Shown: one piece after another, positions 45,993 to 54,929 of the stretch
How positions within the stretch are numbered: the first letter of the stretch is position 1
How the letters are laid out: every line of letters begins with the position of its first letter
DNA from: Myxococcales bacterium
Lineage (GTDB): Bacteria; Myxococcota_A; Polyangia; Haliangiales; Haliangiaceae
Assembly: GCA_947483555.1 (NCBI GenBank)
Contig: CANKMW010000017.1
Location: 56,169-120,168 of the forward strand
Direction: 5' to 3'
DNA: 64,000 bases
Notes under the pieces: model-generated
Database searches by the model: none
Seen by the model: only the letters and a program-made list of their open reading frames with translations
Told to the model about the DNA's origin: nothing
Position numbers and translations under genes: made by a program

Positions 45993-46420
45993 TCAGTCGG
46001 CGTTGGTGGGCGAGCGCAGCTCGCACGCCGGCACGCCGCTGCTCGAGGTGCAGCGGAGGCTGTACGTGATCGTGGTGGCGTCGCAGTCGAGGTCTCCGAT
46101 CGCCGCCATGCTGAGGACCTGGCCGCCCGTGACGCCGGTGTAGCTGAACTGAAACTCCTGCGGTGCGGTCTGCGAGAAGCCGAACGACATCCACGGGGTC
46201 GAGGTCCAGTCGGCGGCGACCGCCGCACAGCAGAACAGGTTGCCCGCGTTCTGGACACAGCAGCTGACGGCCGGCGTGACCGCCTGCACGGAGGTCGGGA
46301 ACATCCCGTTCGTGGCGTAGTGGGCGAGCAAGGCGTCGCGCGCACGGTCGAGCTCGACGAAGTGCGTGGCCTCGGGCGCCGCCGGTAGGCAAACCGAAAA
46401 TCGTCGGCGCCGACGATACG
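45993..46420 (-). pseudogene. Type IV pilin 3' fragment
   Basis: About 130 residues in one frame end with GDLDCDATTITYSLRCTSSS and SPTNAD before the stop. They include NGMFPTS, pairs of cysteines (SCCVQN, FCCAA), WTSTPWMSFGFS and QFSYTGVTGG. These match the C-terminal domain of deltaproteobacterial major/minor pilins. The N-terminal prepilin helix (FTLIELM) is absent. Just upstream, another frame reads DDFRFAYRRR, perhaps the frameshifted remains of the helix exit. An open frame continues to an ATG at 46544 through unrelated sequence, so a chimeric 183-residue product cannot be excluded. Confidence 0.7.
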
Positions 46421-46450
46421 CTCGCCGCAGGCGCCGCCCCGTGCCTTCGG

Positions 46451-46488
46451 CGGCGGGATCGCGGTGCGCGTCATGCGGACCTGCCACG
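46451..46488 (+). pseudogene. 38-bp microfragment of accC
   Basis: Identical except for one base to 48911-48948 near the accC 5' end (core GTGCGCGTCATGCGGACC). It abuts the 5' side of the pilin fragment. It is too short to act as a gene, but it shows that accC sequence was copied into the island more than once. Confidence 0.85.
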
Positions 46489-46717
46489 GAGTGACCGGGG
46501 AACACGATCGGTTGGTCGGGCGCGGTCGCGTAGTACTCGATCACCAGCGCGGCTCGCCCAACTCGTAGGCACCCCTGCAGGGGCTACGTCGCCGGCCCGT
46601 CCCGGTCCTGCCACCGACGGCCTCCCAAGCCTTGGCCCGCTGCCCCGCCGCTCGAGACTCCGCATCGATTCTCCTGTCCGCGTGGGTGGTCGGTGGCGTG
46701 CGATGCTCGCTCGCCGC

Positions 46718-46849
46718 CGTGCGGGCAGCAGCCCAGCGCGACGGCAGCAACGGCGGCAGGTCGATGATCCGGATCCGGCCCATGAGCTTGGGAAGGACAT
46801 CGCCGAGGTATTCGAGCGGGTCAACGCCGGCGAGCCGGCACGACACATG
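46718..46849 (-). pseudogene. IS66-family transposase C-terminal fragment
   Basis: The minus strand reads HVSCRLAGVDPLEYLGDVLP then IIDLPPLLPSRW. This matches the C-terminal domain of IS66 TnpC transposases (compare GVDPLAYLxDVLxR and LLPxxW). The catalytic domain is gone and the upstream boundary joins a sigma-54 activator fragment directly. No terminal inverted repeats were found. Confidence 0.7.
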
Positions 46850-46935
46850 AAGTGCTCGGCCAGGCCGAGGATGTCGCCGTCGCCGCGCGCGCGCAGCGGC
46901 GGCAACTCGATCGCGACCACGCTGCCGCTCACCGA
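46850..46935 (-). pseudogene. Sigma-54 activator ATPase fragment fused to the IS66 remnant
   Basis: The minus strand reads VVAIELPPLRARGDGDILGLAEHF, typical of the end of the AAA+ domain of NtrC-type activators (RLPPLRERxEDIxxLAxHF). The frame breaks at ~46850, where IS66 sequence begins. It may come from the same lost gene as the Fis-type remnant at 45800, but it is on the opposite strand. Confidence 0.6.
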
Positions 46936-46998
46936 CGACGCGCTCACCCCTACGCGGCATGATCGAGCACGCGGCACAAGAAGCAATCCATGACTGGA

Positions 46999-47355
46999 CT
47001 ACGCAGCGCGCTTCGATCGCCTGGCCTTCGCCCGCTTCTTCGTCTTCACCTCCCTCTTGGGCCGCGCCGGTGCCGACATGGCAACCTTGCGCACGGGCTT
47101 CCCACCGGCACGCGACGCCATCTCCTTGGCAATGCGTGCGATCACCAGCTCCTCGAACAGCGGATGAGGACGAGACACGCCCGAGAGCCAACGGCCGATC
47201 GAGGACTCGGCCATCCCCAGGTCCCTGGCAACGTCGCGCTGGTACTTCCCCGACACGCTCAGGTAGCTGGCCAGGATCTGCCGGAAGGTCGCGTTGTCCC
47301 CGGCCCAGGCGCGGCAAGCCTCGCGCAGCTCGTTCACGGACGAGAACATCATCAT
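46999..47355 (-). CDS. Small HTH protein with basic tail
   Basis: A 118-residue protein. Three ATG codons in a row at 47355 are preceded by GGAGG about ten bases upstream. Residues ~25-75 resemble a helix-turn-helix (YLSVSGKYQRDVARDLGMAESSIGRWLSGVSRPHP), XRE-like in its QRDVARDLG / SSIGRWLSG pattern. The last 40 residues are Lys/Arg-rich (PKREVKTKKRAKARRSKRAA), probably a nonspecific DNA-binding tail. It is transcribed away from the two-gene unit at 47458 across a 102-bp spacer with three inverted repeats, so it probably regulates both directions. Confidence 0.7.
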   Translation of the reverse strand: MMMFSSVNELREACRAWAGDNATFRQILASYLSVSGKYQRDVARDLGMAESSIGRWLSGVSRPHPLFEELVIARIAKEMASRAGGKPVRKVAMSAPARPKREVKTKKRAKARRSKRAA

Positions 47356-47365
47356 GGTGCAGTAT

Positions 47366-47423
47366 CCTCCGGGAGGTTCGCGATAGGCCGGCTTGCGGGA
47401 TGCAAGCAACCGTACTCTACGGT
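47366..47423. promoter_or_regulatory. Three inverted repeats in a divergent spacer
   Basis: CCTCC-G-GGAGG (47366-47376, holding the ribosome-binding site of the minus gene), GCTTGC-GGGAT-GCAAGC (47391-47407) and ACCGTA-CTC-TACGGT (47409-47423). All three are perfect. They lie between the HTH gene and the two unknown genes and are candidate operators. Confidence 0.55.
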
Positions 47424-47457
47424 ACAACAGGTTCCACGCCAAGGAGAATCGGCCCGC

Positions 47458-47799
47458 ATGGCCAGAGCACGACGACTTCGACTCCGACAGATCCATCACG
47501 ATGAGGCTGTGGCCGCGCGTGCTTTCTGGGACCTTCATCCAAGCGAGTACGTCGAGCCCCGTTCCGTCGAGGTTCTCAGTCGGGCGGCAAAGCGTGGCTG
47601 GGTCTTCGTCGTCGAGCTCGCGCCCCACTGGGGAGCGTGCACCACGCTCCTGCCCGTGGACGGTCTGCAGGTGGTCGAGCTCAGCGACACGCGCGTCGTG
47701 GACGGAGTGAAGGGCTTCGGTCTGCAACCCGATGTGCTCACCCCCGTGCGCATCGCGACCGCGCTCATGGCGAGCTCGGCTCCGCGCTGGTCATGGTGA
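47458..47799 (+). CDS. Hypothetical protein, first gene of a two-gene unit
   Basis: A 113-residue protein without a known family. The ATG at 47458 has AAGGAG at 47441-47446. The sequence is basic at the N-terminus (MARARRLRLRQIHHDE) and otherwise mixed alpha/beta (SRAAKRGWVFVVELAPHWGACTTLL and GLQVVELSDTRVVDGVKGF). The stop overlaps the next start. It sits opposite an HTH gene inside the island, the layout of a regulated cassette. Confidence 0.6.
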   Translation: MARARRLRLRQIHHDEAVAARAFWDLHPSEYVEPRSVEVLSRAAKRGWVFVVELAPHWGACTTLLPVDGLQVVELSDTRVVDGVKGFGLQPDVLTPVRIATALMASSAPRWSW

Positions 47800-48125
47800 T
47801 CGACCGCAAGAATGCGACCTCGATGAGGAACAGCGCCGGATTCGCGGAATGGACCAGCCCTCCGAAGCCGCTTCTCGACGCCCTCGACCTCAAGAAGGAC
47901 GACCCCGAGTTCGTCCTGCTCCGCCTTCCCGAGCCCATTGCCTGGCAGCACGTCGCCACGCTCCTCCAACGGCTCGGCCCCGACAACACCATCACGTTGC
48001 AGAGCAAGAAGGTACCGTCCGAGTCCCTCGTCGTCGAAATCGACATCGAGCTGTTCCGCGCCGACGATGCACGGGCGGTCCTCGAGAAGGCGGTGCGCCG
48101 GGCGCTGGCCGTGAACCGAGCCTGA
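47796..48125 (+). CDS. Hypothetical protein, second gene of the two-gene unit
   Basis: A 109-residue protein beginning at GTG 47796 (GTGA overlap with the upstream stop); an ATG one codon earlier is equally possible. No family is recognised. It shows LLDALDLKKDDPEFVLLRLPEP and a long C-terminal helix (DDARAVLEKAVRRALAVNRA). The four-base overlap indicates translational coupling with the upstream gene, so the two products probably act together. Confidence 0.55.
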   Translation: MIDRKNATSMRNSAGFAEWTSPPKPLLDALDLKKDDPEFVLLRLPEPIAWQHVATLLQRLGPDNTITLQSKKVPSESLVVEIDIELFRADDARAVLEKAVRRALAVNRA

Positions 48126-48226
48126 TGATCCTCGGCGATCGGGAGTAGGGAAGCCTGCCGCGCCCTCATCCCAGCGGGGTGATGGGGCGCAACGATCGTC
48201 TGCGTTAGCCTCAGCACGAGGCGGAC

Positions 48227-48325
48227 ATGCGGAGATCGCTGTCGGTTGTGGTGTTCGCGTGGAGCGTCGCTGCCTGCCCCGATGCCGCCGGTCCTCGGCA
48301 GTGTGATCCGGCACTCGCAGTGTGA
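48227..48325 (+). pseudogene. Truncated lipoprotein leader
   Basis: ATG 48227 with GAGG four to eight bases upstream encodes 32 residues. These begin with a good lipoprotein signal (MRRSLSVVVFAWSVAAC) and stop soon after the Cys. Downstream sequence reads as coding on the other strand, so the body of the lipoprotein gene seems to be missing. A real tiny lipoprotein is possible. Confidence 0.4.
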
Positions 48326-48629
48326 GCCGGCACTCGATGAGGTGCAGACACTCGAACCACAGTCCCTGCTCACGCGCCGGCGGTGCCAGCGGCGACATGG
48401 TCAACGGGCGGTCCTCCTCCGCGGCCTGGCCGGCGCGAAACTCGCGGGTCACCTCGGTCGGCACGTCGAGGTTGGCGAACTCGACCCGGTCGCAGGTCGA
48501 GGTCGCGGCCACCGTGGACGCGCTCATCAGGCAGGCCAGGTGGCTGGCGGTGGCGTGCTTGCTGGTGCGGTCGGCCAGGAGCTTCTCGGGGTCGAACGCG
48601 ACGTTGGGCTGGGGATCGGCCTGCACCAC
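48290..48629 (-). pseudogene. Coding-like fragment of unknown family
   Basis: From GTG 48629 the minus strand reads NVAFDPEKLLADRTSKHA, then ASHLACLMSASTV and FANLDVPTEVTREFRAGQ, with G/C at nearly all third positions. This indicates sequence once under protein-coding selection. No family is recognised. The frame runs on without homology into the antisense of the unknown gene at 47796, and its 5' side ends near the right direct repeat, so it is probably a fragment. Confidence 0.4.
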
Positions 48630-48740
48630 ATGTTGCCGTCGCCGCGCTCGATCTTGTGGAGATCCGCGACGGAATGACGGGGCTACGTAGGTTCATCGAG
48701 CGTGTACAGACAGGAACGCGGTCGCACGTTTCGCGATGGC

Positions 48741-48864
48741 GGTGAAGCTGCTCGCGGACCTGCGTTATCCGGCGTCCGTGGCCGCTGAGCCCGACTCTCC
48801 GGCCCGGACGCCGGGCGGGATGTTGTAGATTCGCGCGCGATGTCGTCGCGCTTGCCGCTCCGTC
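48741..48864 (+). repeat. Direct repeat, right copy, bounding the island
   Basis: Partner of 43921-44044 with three mismatches, all in the part that is no longer part of an intact glycosyltransferase. It supplies the promoter-proximal region and the first 8 codons of accC. Confidence 0.95.
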
Positions 48865-50404
48865 CCGTCACCGCCGTCACTCCCATCCGCCGCGTCCTGG
48901 TCGCCAACCGCGGCGAGATCGCGGTGCGCGTCATGCGGACCTGCCACGAGCGCGGCATCGAGACCGTGGCGGTGTACTCCGAGGTCGATCGGGCCGCGCC
49001 GCACGTCATGATCGCCGACCGCGCGATCGCCATCGGCCCGGCGCCGGCGCGAGAGAGCTACCTCGTGATCGACAAGATCATCGCCGCCTGCTTGGCCAGC
49101 GGCGCCGACGCGGTTCACCCCGGCTACGGCTTCCTGTCCGAGAACCAGGACTTCGTCGCGGCCTGCGAGGCGGCCGGCATCATCTTCATCGGTCCCAGGG
49201 CGCACGCCATGCGACTGATGGGCAGCAAGACCGAGGCGCGCAAGACCGTGTCCGCCGCCGGCACGCCGGTGGTCCCGGGCGACAACGGCCCGGGCGGTAA
49301 CGGCTTCCCCGACGCGGCGTCGGCGCTGGCCAGCGCGCGCCAGATCGGCTTTCCGGTCCTGATCAAGGCCGCGGCCGGTGGCGGTGGCAAGGGCATGCGC
49401 CTGGTCACGGCCGAGGCCGAGTTCAACGCCGCGTTCGACGGCGCGCGTCGCGAGGCCCTGGGCGGCTTCGGCGATGACACGGTCTATCTCGAGAAGGCGA
49501 TCATGCGGCCGCGCCACATCGAGATCCAGGTCTTCGGCGACGGCCACGGCAACCTGGTCCACCTCGGCGAGCGTGACTGCTCGATCCAGCGCCGGCACCA
49601 GAAGGTGATCGAGGAAGCGCCGAGCCCGGCGGTGAGCGCCGAGCTGCGCGCCCGCATGGGGGCGGCGGCGGTGGCGGCCGCGCGCGCGGTCGACTACCTG
49701 GGTGCCGGCACCTGCGAGTTCCTGCTCGGCGCCGACGGCGAGTTCTACTTCCTCGAGATGAACACGCGGCTCCAGGTCGAGCACCCGGTGACCGAGCTCA
49801 TCTACGGCCTCGATCTGGTGAGCTGGCAGCTCGACGTCGCCGAGGGCCGACCCTTGCCGCTGACCCAGGCCGAGCTCGACGCCCGACGCCGCGGTCACGC
49901 GCTCGAGTGCCGCATCTACGCCGAGGATCCGGTGAAGTTCCTGCCCTCGCCGGGGCGCATCACCCACCTGCGCGTCCCCGACGGCGCCTACGTGCGCAAC
50001 GACAGCGGTTGCTACGAGGGCGCCGAGATCCCGGTCCACTACGATCCGATGATCTCCAAGCTGGTGGTGTGGGGCGAGGATCGCGCCGCCGCGCTCGGTC
50101 GCATGCGGCGGGCGCTCGACGAGTATCAGGTCCGCGGCATCGAGACCAACCTGCCGTTTCACCGCCTGGCGCTGCGCCACGCCCAGTTCCTGGCCGGCGA
50201 GTTCGACACCGGCTTCATCGGCCGCGAGCATGCTGCGCTGACGCCGCGCGCCGAGGGCCCGGCGCTGGAGGCCGCGATGATCGCCGCCGCGCTCGATGCC
50301 GCCAGCCGCGGCCGGGTCGCCGCGCCCACGACCGGGGCGACGAACGGCGCCGCGACGACCGCCGAGCCGGCGGGACCGTCGGCGTGGCGGACCGGGGCGC
50401 GGGG

Positions 50405-50420
<16 letters not shown>
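48840..50420 (+). CDS. accC: Biotin carboxylase (acetyl-/acyl-CoA carboxylase AccC type)
   Basis: A 526-residue ATP-grasp enzyme that carboxylates biotin on a carrier protein using ATP and bicarbonate. The N-domain has [19 protein letters not shown]. The ATP-grasp core has [11 protein letters not shown] near 176-186, [13 protein letters not shown], and [14 protein letters not shown] near 306-319. The C-domain has [14 protein letters not shown]. The core is complete (~450 residues); a further ~60-residue Ala/Thr-rich C-terminal tail follows but has no biotin-attachment motif (MKM). No carrier or carboxyltransferase gene is adjacent. The start codon lies inside the right direct repeat. It overlaps the next gene by 16 bases. 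Confidence 0.92.
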
Positions 50421-51328
<908 letters not shown>

Positions 51329-51375
51329 GAGTTTGTCATAGGTGATCACATAACGGGATCCCCCGACGACGACCA

Positions 51376-51394
51376 GGCCGGCCCGCAGCCGGCC
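51376..51394. terminator. Hairpin between converging genes
   Basis: GGCCGGC-CCGCA-GCCGGCC is a perfect 7-bp G/C stem between the stops of the lipoprotein gene and the Imm21-like gene. There is no T-run, but such stems often end transcripts in high-GC genomes. Confidence 0.5.
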
Positions 51395-51401
51395 CGTCCG
51401 G

Positions 51402-52514
51402 CTACCGCCTTGCGTCGCGCTGCTTCGTCAACCGAACCGGTGCGATCTGCGCCGAGAGCGAGGTAGCGATGTTCGGACGGATCTCGACGAGATATCGTCC
51501 GCGCGGCACGGTGAACCGGACGACGCGGTGTTCGGGAGCGCGGCCGGGAGAGTACGCGTCCTGAATGCGCAACGCGCCGTCGCCCACGTCGAGGCTCCCC
51601 ACGCGCTTCCAACCTGGTTTGGCGGCGGTGACGAGGGCTAGCTCGAGCATCTGCTCGACCGAGTTCGAAGCGAGCACCTGAACGAGCATGCCTCGACCCT
51701 TGCCGAGCTCGAGCCACGTTGTCCCGTTCGAGTAGCCGAGCACGATCGCCTGTGTCTTGCCGATGGCGAGTATCCGGAAGAGCGCTCCCGTACACGCGCG
51801 CTCGTAGTCGCCGTCGGCGTCGCCGGTCCACAGCATGCGCGCCGACTCCTGCATGCAGATGAGCGGACCTCCATCCGTGGCGGCCCACTTCAACGCCTTG
51901 GCGCGTTTCGTGAGCAAGCGAGCCCTCGCGCGCTCGGCTGCTGTCGGCGGCTTCACCTCGGCGGCGACCGCTTGCTCGCCGAGTCGCGTCAAGCGCACGA
52001 AGCGGAACTTGCCGAGCGCCGTCTTCTGAAGGCTCGTCGTATGGACTTCATACATGCCGAGTGCGAGCTCGAGCTCGAGCCAATCGGTCCCGAGATCGCG
52101 CTTCACGTAGGGGCGGTATGCGAGCACGTGCCTGCCGGCGCCGCGCACTCGGTGCTCATCGAGGCGCCACTGTCTCGCGGCCAGCCTGGCGACGAGCGCT
52201 GCCAGCTTCGCGGTCGGAAGCTCGCCGGTTCCCTTGTCGGTGGCGTTCAACCAGCACACCAGCACTCCGCCCGTCGGCGACGGTAGCCAGCCCACCGCGC
52301 CGAGCCGGTAGTGCATCGCGAAGCCGTGGGCGCCCTTCGACGTGAAGGTGGACAGCTCGGGCAGGTCCTCGCCGTCGCTGCGTGGGCTGAACGGCATGGA
52401 TGCCGCCTTGCGCGCCGCATCCCACTGCGTTCTGGTCTTCCAGCCGAGCGCCGCCTCGCGTGGGAGCAGCAAGCGCGGGACCATCCCCGAATACGTGCCC
52501 ATCAGCTGCGTCAT
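51402..52514 (-). CDS. Protein with C-terminal Imm21-like immunity domain
   Basis: A 370-residue protein. The C-terminal half (about 210-345) resembles the Imm21 family of polymorphic-toxin immunity proteins: GGPLICMQESARMLWTG, GDYERACTG, AIVLGYSNGTTWLELG, GMLVQVLASNSVEQMLELA. The N-terminal half has no known family (LPTAKLAALVARLAARQWRLDEHR, then DWLELELALGMYEVHT). No toxin gene or Rhs/VgrG element is next to it; flanking genes are a lipoprotein and a dehydrogenase. Codon use is a little less G/C-biased than in the neighbours, which could reflect transfer. Immunity function is inferred. Confidence 0.6.
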   Translation of the reverse strand: MTQLMGTYSGMVPRLLLPREAALGWKTRTQWDAARKAASMPFSPRSDGEDLPELSTFTSKGAHGFAMHYRLGAVGWLPSPTGGVLVCWLNATDKGTGELPTAKLAALVARLAARQWRLDEHRVRGAGRHVLAYRPYVKRDLGTDWLELELALGMYEVHTTSLQKTALGKFRFVRLTRLGEQAVAAEVKPPTAAERARARLLTKRAKALKWAATDGGPLICMQESARMLWTGDADGDYERACTGALFRILAIGKTQAIVLGYSNGTTWLELGKGRGMLVQVLASNSVEQMLELALVTAAKPGWKRVGSLDVGDGALRIQDAYSPGRAPEHRVVRFTVPRGRYLVEIRPNIATSLSAQIAPVRLTKQRDARR

Positions 52515-52676
52515 GTGGACAGCCTACACAAACACCGCGCACGCTGTCGGTGGTCGCGTAGATCCGCGTGAATCTCGACCGGCCGCCGACGGCCCGCGGT
52601 TCGGTTCCCGATCCGACGCGTGCGTCATGGTCGGTGACCTCGCCGCCGCGCCGGGCGGAGCGGGTATAACGCCGGG

Positions 52677-54929
52677 GTGGCCGTCGACCGCGCCCCCCTC
52701 CTCGATCGCCAGCTCCTCGATGGGCTCGACCTGCTCGCCGCCGGCCCGGTCCGGACGCCGCTCGATCTCGACGCTCCGATCCGCGCCGGCTCCACGCTGA
52801 GCGCGCGGACCGCGATCGATCTGTTCGACGCCCAGGCGGCCAGCCGACACCTGGATCTGGCCGCCCGTGCGCTGCGCGCCCGCGGCGAGGGCTTCTACAC
52901 CATCGGATCATCCGGGCACGAGGGCAACGCCGCCGTCGCGGCCGCGCTGCGAGCGACCGATCCGGCGTTCCTTCACTATCGTTCGGGAGCGTTCTTCGTC
53001 GCCCGCGCCCGCCAGGTGCCGGGACAGACGCCGCTGCTCGACATCCTGCTCGGCCTGTGCGCGAGCATCGACGATCCGATCGCCGGTGGCCGCCACAAGG
53101 TCTTCGGCAGCGCCGCGCTGGCGATCCCACCCCAGACGTCTACGATCGCGTCGCACCTGCCCAAGGCCGTGGGTGCGGCGGTGGCGCTCGACCGCGCCAC
53201 CCGCCTCGGGGTCGAGACCAGCGCGCCGGCCGACGCCATCGTGGTGTGCAGCTTCGGCGACGCGTCGGCCAACCACTCGACGGCGACCGGCGCCTTCAAC
53301 GCCGCCGGCTGGACCGCGTACCAGAACCTGCCGGTGCCGATCCTGTTCGTCTGCGAGGACAACGGCATCGGGATCAGCGTGCGCACGCCCGACGGCTGGA
53401 TCGCCGCCAGCCATGGCGCGCGGCCCGGGGTCCGCTACCTGTGGGCCGACGGGCTGGATCTGGCCCATGCGTACGACGCCGCCCGGATCGCCGTCGATCA
53501 CGTCCGCGCGACGCGGCGCCCGGCGTTTCTCCATCTCCGCACCGTGCGCCTGCTCGGTCACGCCGGCTCCGACGTCGAGCAGACCTATCGCCCGCTCGAC
53601 GAGATCGAGGCCGCCGAGGCCGCCGATCCGGTGCTCGCGACCGCGCGCCTGCTGGTCGAGTCGGGGGCCCGCACCGCCGTCCAGGTCCGGCGCCAGTACG
53701 AAGACCTCCGCGACCGGGTGGCGGCGCTCGCCGACGAGGCCGCCGGCCGGCCCCGGCTGCGCTCGGCGGTCGAGGTGATGGCGCCGCTGGCACCACGCGA
53801 TCCGGTCGCGGTCGCCGCCGAGGTCGCGCGCCCGACCCCGGACGCCGCGCGGGTCGCCTTCTGGAGCGGCAAGCTGCCGGAGCAGGAACGGCCGGCCCAC
53901 CTCGCGGTCCACATCAACCGCGCGCTCGGCGATCTGCTGGCCAGGTATCCCGAGCTGATCGTCTTCGGTGAGGACGTCGCCCGCAAGGGCGGCGTCTACA
54001 ACGTCACCGCCGAGCTGTCGCGCCGCGCCGGGGTGGGCCGGGTCTTCAACACGCTGCTCGACGAACAGAGCATCCTCGGCCTCGCGATCGGTGCCGGCCA
54101 GCTCGGGCTGCTGCCGATCGCCGAGATCCAGTACCTGGCCTACCTCCACAACGCCGAGGACCAGCTGCGCGGCGAGGCGGCGTCGCTGCAGTACTTCTCC
54201 GCCGGGCAGTACCGCAACCCGATGGTGGTCCGCATCGCCGGCTACGCCTACCAGAAGGGTTTCGGTGGCCATTTCCACAACGACAACTCGGTGGCGGTGC
54301 TGCGCGATATCCCGGGGCTGGTGATCGCGTCGCCGGCCCGCGGTGACGACGCGGCGGCGATGCTGCGCACCTGCGTCGCGGCGGCACGGACCCAGGGTTC
54401 GGTGTGCGTGTTCGTGGAACCGATCGCGCTCTACATGACCCGCGACCTTCACGACCCCGGTGACGGGCTGTGGACCTCGGCCTTCGATCCCCACGCCGCC
54501 CACGTCGCGCTCGGCGCCGCCCGCCGCCACGGCGATGGCAAGGATCTCCTGATCGTGTCGTTCGCCAACGGGCTGTGGATGAGCCTGCGGGTCGCCCGCC
54601 GGCTGGAGCGCGATCACGGCCTGGCTAGCCGGGTCCTCGACCTGCGCTGGCTGGCGCCGCTGCCGGTCGACGACCTGGTGCGCGAGGCGGAGGCGGTCGG
54701 CCGGGTCCTCGTCGTCGACGAGACCCGGCGATCCGGCGGGGTGTCGGAGGCGGTGATCGCAGCGCTCGTCGATCGCGGCTTTCAGGGATCGATCGAGCGG
54801 GTCGCGGCCCACGACACCTTCATCCCGCTGGGCGCCGCCGCCAAGCACGTGCTGGTCTCGGAAGCCGACATCGAGCGCGCCGCGCTCGCGATGTGCGGCC
54901 GGCGACCGCTGGCCACGGTCGCGCCATGA
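52677..54929 (+). CDS. 2-oxoacid dehydrogenase E1, fused alpha and beta subunits
   Basis: A 750-residue thiamine-diphosphate enzyme, most like the branched-chain 2-oxoacid or pyruvate-type E1. The alpha-like half is ~1-380: FYTIGSSGHEGNAAVAAAL, HYRSGAFFVARA, and the TPP motif beginning FGDASAN near 195 and closing CEDNGIGISV. The beta-like half is ~405-750: YPELIVFGEDVARKGGVYNVTAEL, FNTLLDEQSILGLAIGA, FGGHFHNDNS. In most bacteria the two halves are separate genes; fused forms are known. No E2 or E3 is adjacent. GTG start; the stop overlaps the acyltransferase-like gene by four bases. Confidence 0.88.
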   Translation: MAVDRAPLLDRQLLDGLDLLAAGPVRTPLDLDAPIRAGSTLSARTAIDLFDAQAASRHLDLAARALRARGEGFYTIGSSGHEGNAAVAAALRATDPAFLHYRSGAFFVARARQVPGQTPLLDILLGLCASIDDPIAGGRHKVFGSAALAIPPQTSTIASHLPKAVGAAVALDRATRLGVETSAPADAIVVCSFGDASANHSTATGAFNAAGWTAYQNLPVPILFVCEDNGIGISVRTPDGWIAASHGARPGVRYLWADGLDLAHAYDAARIAVDHVRATRRPAFLHLRTVRLLGHAGSDVEQTYRPLDEIEAAEAADPVLATARLLVESGARTAVQVRRQYEDLRDRVAALADEAAGRPRLRSAVEVMAPLAPRDPVAVAAEVARPTPDAARVAFWSGKLPEQERPAHLAVHINRALGDLLARYPELIVFGEDVARKGGVYNVTAELSRRAGVGRVFNTLLDEQSILGLAIGAGQLGLLPIAEIQYLAYLHNAEDQLRGEAASLQYFSAGQYRNPMVVRIAGYAYQKGFGGHFHNDNSVAVLRDIPGLVIASPARGDDAAAMLRTCVAAARTQGSVCVFVEPIALYMTRDLHDPGDGLWTSAFDPHAAHVALGAARRHGDGKDLLIVSFANGLWMSLRVARRLERDHGLASRVLDLRWLAPLPVDDLVREAEAVGRVLVVDETRRSGGVSEAVIAALVDRGFQGSIERVAAHDTFIPLGAAAKHVLVSEADIERAALAMCGRRPLATVAP

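Larger units (their letters stand above)
44045..48740. mobile_element. Island between glycosyltransferase and accC, carrying hipBST and gene debris
   Basis: 4.7 kb lying between two 124-bp direct repeats. The repeats carry the gene end and gene start that would be adjacent without the island, so the ancestral order was glycosyltransferase-accC. It contains hipBST, an HTH gene divergent from two unknown genes, and fragments of a pilin, an IS66 transposase, a sigma-54 activator and accC itself. No integrase or intact transposase is visible. Some parts, notably around hipB, are richer in A/T than the rest of the window. Confidence 0.8.
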
